This document shows, piece by piece, positions 7,343-12,016 of a stretch of 12,016 bases of DNA (positions are counted from its first letter, which is position 1; the number at the start of each line of letters is the position of its first letter). The translations under genes and the position numbers were made by a program. Source of the stretch: Opitutales bacterium (GTDB lineage: Bacteria; Verrucomicrobiota; Verrucomicrobiia; Opitutales; UBA9783); contig JAFVCI010000085.1 in the NCBI GenBank assembly GCA_017479315.1, positions 1 through 12,016 on the forward strand, read 5' to 3'. The notes below the pieces were generated by a model. It was not told the origin of the DNA. It saw nothing but the letters and a program-made list of their open reading frames with translations, and made no database searches.

Positions 7343-8652
7343 TTGAAGAGTGCCCTGCATTGGGGGAAGAAGATCTATCAATTCCGATGCGACCGCATGA
7401 CGGAAGAACAGCGCGGAGAATTTCTGAACCTTCAGAGTCGGCTCATTGAAATTAAGAAAACCTGGAAGCGAAACACGCCGATGCCGGCGGATTTGGAAAC
7501 GACGTTGGATACGTTTGACAAGCGGCTGATAACCTACGGGGAGCCGTTTTATCGCAACGTTCCGATTTCGCTGTCGCGAATGTTCAGCGAAAACGCGGAA
7601 GTGATTTGGGTCGCGATGTTTGCGGCACTGGTGATAAGAACATTTTTCTTTCAGCCCTTTCGCATTCCGACCTGCTCCATGTTTCCGTCTTATTCGGGCA
7701 TGGTGACGCGTCTGCATAAGGATACGGATCCAAAGGTTTCGCTTTGGAAAGTTCCCTTTCGTTGGGTTGCCACGGGCGAGACGAATTACCGTTGTGTTGC
7801 GCCGTGCGACGGTCGCGTGTATATTCCGCTGTTTCCGCCCGAAGAGGTAATGGGGGCAAATTCGCTGATGCGCTACAAAAAGGAAAAGGGGATGATGTTT
7901 TTCTCGTACTGGGTAACGTGGTTGCCGGCGGAAGAGGTGCGCACTTACACGATTTACGTGGATGACCAACCGGTAGTGTTGCGTGTTCCGGGAGAATTCA
8001 CCGATATGGAGGCGTTGTTGCAAAAGAAATTTTTTCCGCAACATAACAAAGAAGAAATGTTCACGCTTTTCGAGCACATGGAGCGGGAGCCGAAACGAGG
8101 GTTTTGCCTGAAGACGCAGCGGTTTGTAAAGCGCGGCGAGACGTTTCTTAATTTTGACATTTTGGAAGGCGACATGGTGTTTGCCGATCGCATGACGTAT
8201 CATTTCCGCCAACCGCGCGTCGGCGAGTCGGTTGTGTTTAAAACGAAAAAAATCCCGCAGCTGGACAGCGATTTTTTCTATATCAAACGCCTGGTCGGGC
8301 GCGAGGGCGACCGTTTGTCGATCAAAGACGGCTGTTTGTATCGAAACGGGAAAGAAATTACGGAGCATCCTGCCTTCACCGCCAACAATCGGAAGCTCGG
8401 TCTGTACGCGGGGTATGTGGCAAAGGGCTGTTTTGAAGACGGAAAGGAAGCGGTTGTGGAACCGAAGCATCTGTTTGTGTTGGGCGATATTCCCCGCACA
8501 GTTACGACAGTCGGTTTTGGGGGCAGGTGCCGCAGGAGGCGGTTATCGGGAAGGCATTTTTTATCATGCACCCGTTCACCTGGCGCTGGGGATGGAGCCG
8601 AAAAGCCAATCCGAATGTCGGTGCCAATCGCGAGGATTTTGTGTTTGACTAG
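7343..8652 (+). CDS. lepB: Signal peptidase I, frameshifted near its 3' end and possibly truncated at its start
   Basis: This is a type I (SPase S26) leader peptidase, which cleaves signal peptides outside the inner membrane. Numbering from TTG 7343: a cytoplasmic helical region (1-80), one membrane segment (about 86-104), then box B RIPTCSMFPS with nucleophile Ser112, and FYIKRLVGREGD with general base Lys315. About 200 residues separate Ser and Lys, far more than in E. coli or Bacillus; long inserts occur in PVC members. Box E starts normally (FVLGD, 378-382), then the frame is lost at 8498. Restoring one A gives NSYDSRFWGQVPQEAVIGK and a full family-like C-terminus ending at TAG 8652. Read as is, the frame runs on to 8695 with unrelated residues. 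TTG 7343 directly follows an in-frame TGA; the expected start is ATG 7310 within the ATGA overlap. It is either a decaying gene or two base errors in the assembly. Confidence 0.85.
8498..8652 (+). pseudogene. Displaced C-terminal end of signal peptidase I (out of frame by one base)
   Basis: In the frame beginning AGT at 8500 the translation gives SYDSRFWGQVPQEAVIGKA, then FFIMHPFTWRWGW, and ends at TAG 8650-8652. S-x-DSR-x-WG is the conserved box E that normally follows LGD directly. The preceding bases CGC-ACAGT fit CGC-AAC-AGT with one A missing, so a single deletion explains the break. The downstream frame is intact and free of stops, which points to a recent lesion or a sequencing error. 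Confidence 0.75.
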
Positions 8653-8719
8653 GATTTTATCCGAGGGTTCCAAAAAAACTTTTTGCGCCGTTTGAAGAGC
8701 TCAATGCGATATTTTGGGT

Positions 8720-10828
8720 TTAGTTCACCGTAACTTCTACATCCGAAACATCGGTTCCCTTGCGGGATTGAGACCCGTCGTCCCGAAGTGCTTTAAAGTC
8801 AAATGAGGGTTTTGAGTGTTTTGCGGGTTCCGCATTTAAATCCGCCTCCGAACCCATGGAACTTTTACGAAAACTCGACCGATGGTTGGAAGAGGTATCA
8901 TCCGTGTTGCGAGAAGTATCGATTTCATAGAGAAAATTTTCAGGCTTTAATTTTTCATACTCTTCATCGGAAGGATATTGCTTTGGATTCTCCGTGTTTT
9001 CCGTGCGTTCCGTGCCTCGTTTCATGCCTTTACTTTCATCTTCCAATCGCGTAAAAGTAACCGAAGCGGGTGCGGAATTTTTTCTTCTTTTTCTTGGCGG
9101 TTGAACGACGGGCGGGGTGTCAATTTTTTCGAAGGATTTTTCAACTATTCCCTTTTGAACGGATGGTTGCGGCGTTTCCGAAATAATGGTTGTCGGTTGG
9201 GGTGTCGGTTGAATTTTTTCTTCTTTTTTTACATTTTCTGGAGGATGTACAACGACTACGGGAGAAATTTTCGTTTCTTCCAAAGATGTATCGGAGGATT
9301 GCAAGGTAACGGGCTCTGCGGTCGTTGGTTTTTGTGGAAGAAGCGGGTTGCGGGAATTTTTCGGTTTTCGTTTGTAATGATATCGCGTCGCCTGTTCTTC
9401 CCAAGTGCCGTTCGACGTATGTTTGATTTCCGTTTCGCATACGCAAAGGTCAGAACAGGTTTCAAAACAGGTGAAAATAACTAACGTGTTGACATTCGCT
9501 TGTAATACCGAAATTGACGAGGCACTGTTTGTTGGTTTTTCGGCAATCGTCGGTTTGTCGGAATTTTCGAGATCGTATGCAAAAAATCTCCAAAATTTCT
9601 CTTTATCCGACCACGGCGGATACATTGAAAACAGTTTTTCCTCCGTTCCGAAGAAATAAAACGGGATGCTGTTTGACGGCGGGTTTTGAGAAAAGATATT
9701 CCAGGGAATTTGCGTTGCGTCTCCTTTTTCCGCAAAAAACGTCCGTTCCCGTTGACCGACGGAGTGGTAAATTTTGTCGCAGTTAAATAAAAGGCAAGCA
9801 TCTAACTGTTGCGATCGCGTTTGAGTGTTAAAAATTATCCCGTTCGGAAGTGATTCGGTAGGTTTTGTATTTTGTCTGGCTTCATTCCTCGGCTGTCGCG
9901 AAGATTTTGTTTCGGAGCCGAACGGCCAACCGCAGGTGTACATCATCGGAATATCCCACTCGCGCCGTTCGTATGCTTTCGGGCAATTTTTAATTTCTAC
10001 GTGAAGCAGGCGATCGAGATTAGGGATGAGCTTATCAAAGTTAAACGTTGCTTCGCGACCCGACGGAAGCGTAACATCCAATCCGAATGTGATGTTCGGA
10101 TCCACAAAAAGATTGCCCTGTTCGTCTAAGATCTCCGCGATGCATTTAAATTGAAGCTTCCCTTTTAACAATCGATCGTAAGGATTCCAAAGCGTGCATT
10201 CTGTGTCTTTGCGGTCGATTTTTTGTCCCATGAAGGTAAAAATCGGCATAAACAGCGGTATTTTTAAAGGTTCATTGCGCTCCGATGTTTGAAGAAACCG
10301 CCAACGTTCGAATAAGATTTCTTTTTGCGAGGCGTTCAATAACGGAACTTTCGATGTTAAAGCGGGTTCTTTCAGGCGTTTTTGCAACATTTCCAGAGTA
10401 AAATCCCCTTTTTTGACAAAATTTTCCGATAATTTCGGCAAAATTTTTACGCTTATCCGAGCGTTGGATGTGTCATCGGAAGGGTTCGGGCAAAAAAATT
10501 GTTCGAAATCATCGCTTCCGAGATTCCGCAGTTGCGTGTCAATAATATAGGAGTGTAACTGTTTTTTCGCTTCCGCGGCGAAGAAAGTTACTTTTCTTCC
10601 GTTAAACCGCCGCATTACTTCATCGGCGATAAGCGAGGTCTGTTTTTGGGCGAGTTTTTTTCGAATTTCCCGGTTCGCCGACTGTTGTTCCTGATAAAGG
10701 CGCAACGTTTGTAACGTCACGAAACCGCCAAGGGCAGACAAGACGAGAAGCGTAACGACTAAGGCGGAACCGTTACAGCGGTTTTGAAACCTTAAATTCC
10801 GGCTCGACGATGTATTGACCGTTTTCAT
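8720..10828 (-). CDS. PilX/GspK-like pilus-assembly or pseudopilin-related membrane protein
   Basis: The 702-residue protein starts with a basic leader (MKTVN...R...R) followed by Gly20 and a hydrophobic segment SALVVTLLVLSALGGFVTLQ (21-40), like the N-terminus of PilX/GspK-type minor pilins but without the usual Glu5. Residue 213 starts LWNPYD, a motif I associate with verrucomicrobial pilin-cassette (Verru_Chthon A-like) proteins. A cysteine cluster CFETCSDLCVC lies at 454-464. From about 490 the protein becomes Pro/Thr/Ser/Lys-rich and low-complexity, including PPRKRRK (577-583), and stays charged to the end. The start overlaps the secretin gene by 56 bp, and no later start would keep the leader, so the overlap is accepted and suggests translational coupling. 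It probably acts with the secretin in a type IV pilus or type II-like system. Family assignment is by motif only. Confidence 0.65.
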   Translation of the reverse strand: MKTVNTSSSRNLRFQNRCNGSALVVTLLVLSALGGFVTLQTLRLYQEQQSANREIRKKLAQKQTSLIADEVMRRFNGRKVTFFAAEAKKQLHSYIIDTQLRNLGSDDFEQFFCPNPSDDTSNARISVKILPKLSENFVKKGDFTLEMLQKRLKEPALTSKVPLLNASQKEILFERWRFLQTSERNEPLKIPLFMPIFTFMGQKIDRKDTECTLWNPYDRLLKGKLQFKCIAEILDEQGNLFVDPNITFGLDVTLPSGREATFNFDKLIPNLDRLLHVEIKNCPKAYERREWDIPMMYTCGWPFGSETKSSRQPRNEARQNTKPTESLPNGIIFNTQTRSQQLDACLLFNCDKIYHSVGQRERTFFAEKGDATQIPWNIFSQNPPSNSIPFYFFGTEEKLFSMYPPWSDKEKFWRFFAYDLENSDKPTIAEKPTNSASSISVLQANVNTLVIFTCFETCSDLCVCETEIKHTSNGTWEEQATRYHYKRKPKNSRNPLLPQKPTTAEPVTLQSSDTSLEETKISPVVVVHPPENVKKEEKIQPTPQPTTIISETPQPSVQKGIVEKSFEKIDTPPVVQPPRKRRKNSAPASVTFTRLEDESKGMKRGTERTENTENPKQYPSDEEYEKLKPENFLYEIDTSRNTDDTSSNHRSSFRKSSMGSEADLNAEPAKHSKPSFDFKALRDDGSQSRKGTDVSDVEVTVN

Positions 10829-12016
10829 CCACCAGGTTTGCCGTTACGAAGATGAGCAAATTCTTCTTCTGCGAAGTTTTACCTTTTGACTGAAACAATT
10901 TCCCGAAAATCGGAATATCGCCGAACAGCGGAATGCGATCGTGTGTTTCTTTGACTTCTTCGCGCGTTAAGCCGCCCATGACGACCGTGGAGCCGCTTTT
11001 GATCGATAATTCGGTCTTAATTTTTCGCGTGGCAAAGGTCGGTTGCGTGAAACCTGCATTGTAATTTTGGGTTCCGGAACTGCTTGAAGTGACGTTGGCA
11101 CCGCCGTATTCGCTGAAACCTGCGAGTTGTGTTACTTTTGGCTCCAGCGTTAAATGAATGTATCCGTTATATTCGGCAACGGGTGTAACCGTCATCTCGA
11201 TGCCGACATTGCGCGTGGTAAAATTTTCCGGTGCTCCCGCCAGAATGGCAACGCCGGCAGCCGTTGACCCGCGACCGTCATTACCGACATTCGCAATGCC
11301 GTCGCGGTAACTTTGCGGATAACGAAACTCATCGGCAATCACAATTTCCGCCTTTCGTCCCGACAGAACCGTTACCTTTGGTGTGCACATCAAATCCGAA
11401 TCTGTGTGTTGCTCAATGGCTCGCAGAACCACTTTCGTTTGATATCCGTTTAGGACGGGCAACGCATCTATAAAATTGTCGTAATTGCCACCGTAATTCA
11501 GCCCTCCGGTCATATCGATACTGCCTTTCGAATTTGTCGAACTACCCAATACGGACATTCCCCTCAATAGAGTCAAATCACTGACGCGGACCCGAGCTCC
11601 TTCCTGTGTTCCGGCATCGAATTTTAACCCCAGTTCATCCAATGCCCCCTGTGTTACTTCCAAAAATTTCGCCTCGATGGCAATCTGCTTACATTGTCGG
11701 TACTGTTGCAGGATAGCTTCAATGCGCTGTAACCACAATTCTTCGTGTGTGACAATGAGGTTGGAACCGTCGTAGGCAAAACCGACGTTTTTATCATTCA
11801 TAGGGATGCCGATGCGTTGGAAAAATTGCTTTAAACGTTCCTCCTCCGAAAGTTTCTTTTCCTCATCATTGTTATGCAAGTCGGTATAACTCAGAATTTG
11901 CAACACACTGCCGCGCGAAATCGGAAACACACAGGTACGCAAGGTTTGTTTGAGTGAAGGATCGCGGAAAATAACGGTGTTTCCTTCGTACAATACCGTA
12001 AACTGCGTCATCTCGC
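10773..12016 (-). CDS. Outer-membrane secretin of type II secretion/type IV pilus kind (5' end beyond right edge)
   Basis: At least 412 residues are visible, counting from an in-frame ATG at 12011; the codon before it is sense, so the true start probably lies outside the window. Residues 57-104 look like a secretin N-domain (FFQRIGIPM...LIVTHEELWLQRIEAIL). Then comes QIAIEAKFLEVTQGALDELG (109-128), the usual boundary to the secretin core. The core ends with the family signature RIPLFGDIPIFGKLF and KKNLLIFVTANLVD (382-395). Secretins form the gated outer-membrane channel for pili, type II or type III systems. The order and the EAKFLEV-x6-ELG wording resemble verrucomicrobial pilus-type secretins such as Akkermansia Amuc_1098, so I favour a pilus/type II role over T3SS SctC. 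It is followed, with a 56-bp overlap, by the PilX-like gene. Confidence 0.85.
   Translation of the reverse strand, partial: EMTQFTVLYEGNTVIFRDPSLKQTLRTCVFPISRGSVLQILSYTDLHNNDEEKKLSEEERLKQFFQRIGIPMNDKNVGFAYDGSNLIVTHEELWLQRIEAILQQYRQCKQIAIEAKFLEVTQGALDELGLKFDAGTQEGARVRVSDLTLLRGMSVLGSSTNSKGSIDMTGGLNYGGNYDNFIDALPVLNGYQTKVVLRAIEQHTDSDLMCTPKVTVLSGRKAEIVIADEFRYPQSYRDGIANVGNDGRGSTAAGVAILAGAPENFTTRNVGIEMTVTPVAEYNGYIHLTLEPKVTQLAGFSEYGGANVTSSSSGTQNYNAGFTQPTFATRKIKTELSIKSGSTVVMGGLTREEVKETHDRIPLFGDIPIFGKLFQSKGKTSQKKNLLIFVTANLVDENGQYIVEPEFKVSKPL

Noticed and set aside
7178..8470. 430-codon open frame on the minus strand, antisense to signal peptidase I
   Set aside because: The plus strand carries the signal peptidase Ser and Lys motifs in order; the antisense product is Arg/His-rich with no recognisable motif.
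8671..8685. CAAAAA-AAC-TTTTTG hairpin between the converging signal peptidase and PilX-like genes, as a bidirectional terminator
   Set aside because: The stem is almost all A-T with a 3-nt loop and no G-C base, too weak to call a terminator.
10773..12016. Secretin as the T3SS channel SctC
   Set aside because: The motif order and the adjoining PilX-like gene fit a pilus or type II-like system better, and the sctD-like gene is nearly 10 kb away beyond unrelated genes.

Overview
The window looks like a chromosomal segment of a PVC-superphylum bacterium, most likely from or near Verrucomicrobia (Opitutae-like). This rests on protein style, not a database search. Pointers are a secretin with the layout typical of verrucomicrobial pilus-type secretins, a PilX-like membrane protein carrying the LWNPY(D/N) motif I associate with verrucomicrobial pilin-cassette proteins, a signal peptidase I with a very long insert between its catalytic Ser and Lys, and a type III secretion (T3SS) inner-ring protein with an FHA-type cytoplasmic domain. 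GC content is moderate, Shine-Dalgarno motifs are weak or absent, and TGA, TAA and TAG all serve as stops.

Layout, left to right. (1) 1-931, minus strand: the N-terminal 310 codons of a SctD/YscD-type T3SS protein, running off the left edge, with a plausible sigma70 promoter at 1032-1060. (2) 932-1718: non-coding, with a degenerate ~29-bp repeat and inverted repeats. (3) 1719-5456, minus: a 1245-residue protein of no family I recognise. It appears to be built from beta-alpha repeats and ends in a highly charged, NLS-like tail. Its reading frame stays protein-like for 24 codons upstream of the first usable start. (4) 5529-5992: a divergent intergenic region, strongly purine-rich on the plus strand, with a G-quadruplex motif and a promoter-like site overlapping an inverted repeat. 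(5) 5993-8652, plus: two tandem MarC-family membrane proteins, then signal peptidase I. The peptidase reads as disrupted twice: a TGA after ten codons of the expected ATGA-coupled start, and a 1-base deletion inside conserved box E. (6) 8720-12016, minus: a secretin (5' end off the right edge) overlapping by 56 bp a 702-residue PilX/GspK-like protein; both converge on the signal peptidase gene.

Functionally the window is about the cell envelope: a T3SS ring component, a pilus/type II-like secretin operon, a signal peptidase and MarC proteins. The orphan protein lies directly upstream of the T3SS gene on the same strand and is a reasonable but unproven candidate for a secreted or host-directed factor. 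The peptidase lesions mean either gene decay, as in a host-associated lineage, or base errors in the assembly; the sequence alone cannot separate these.
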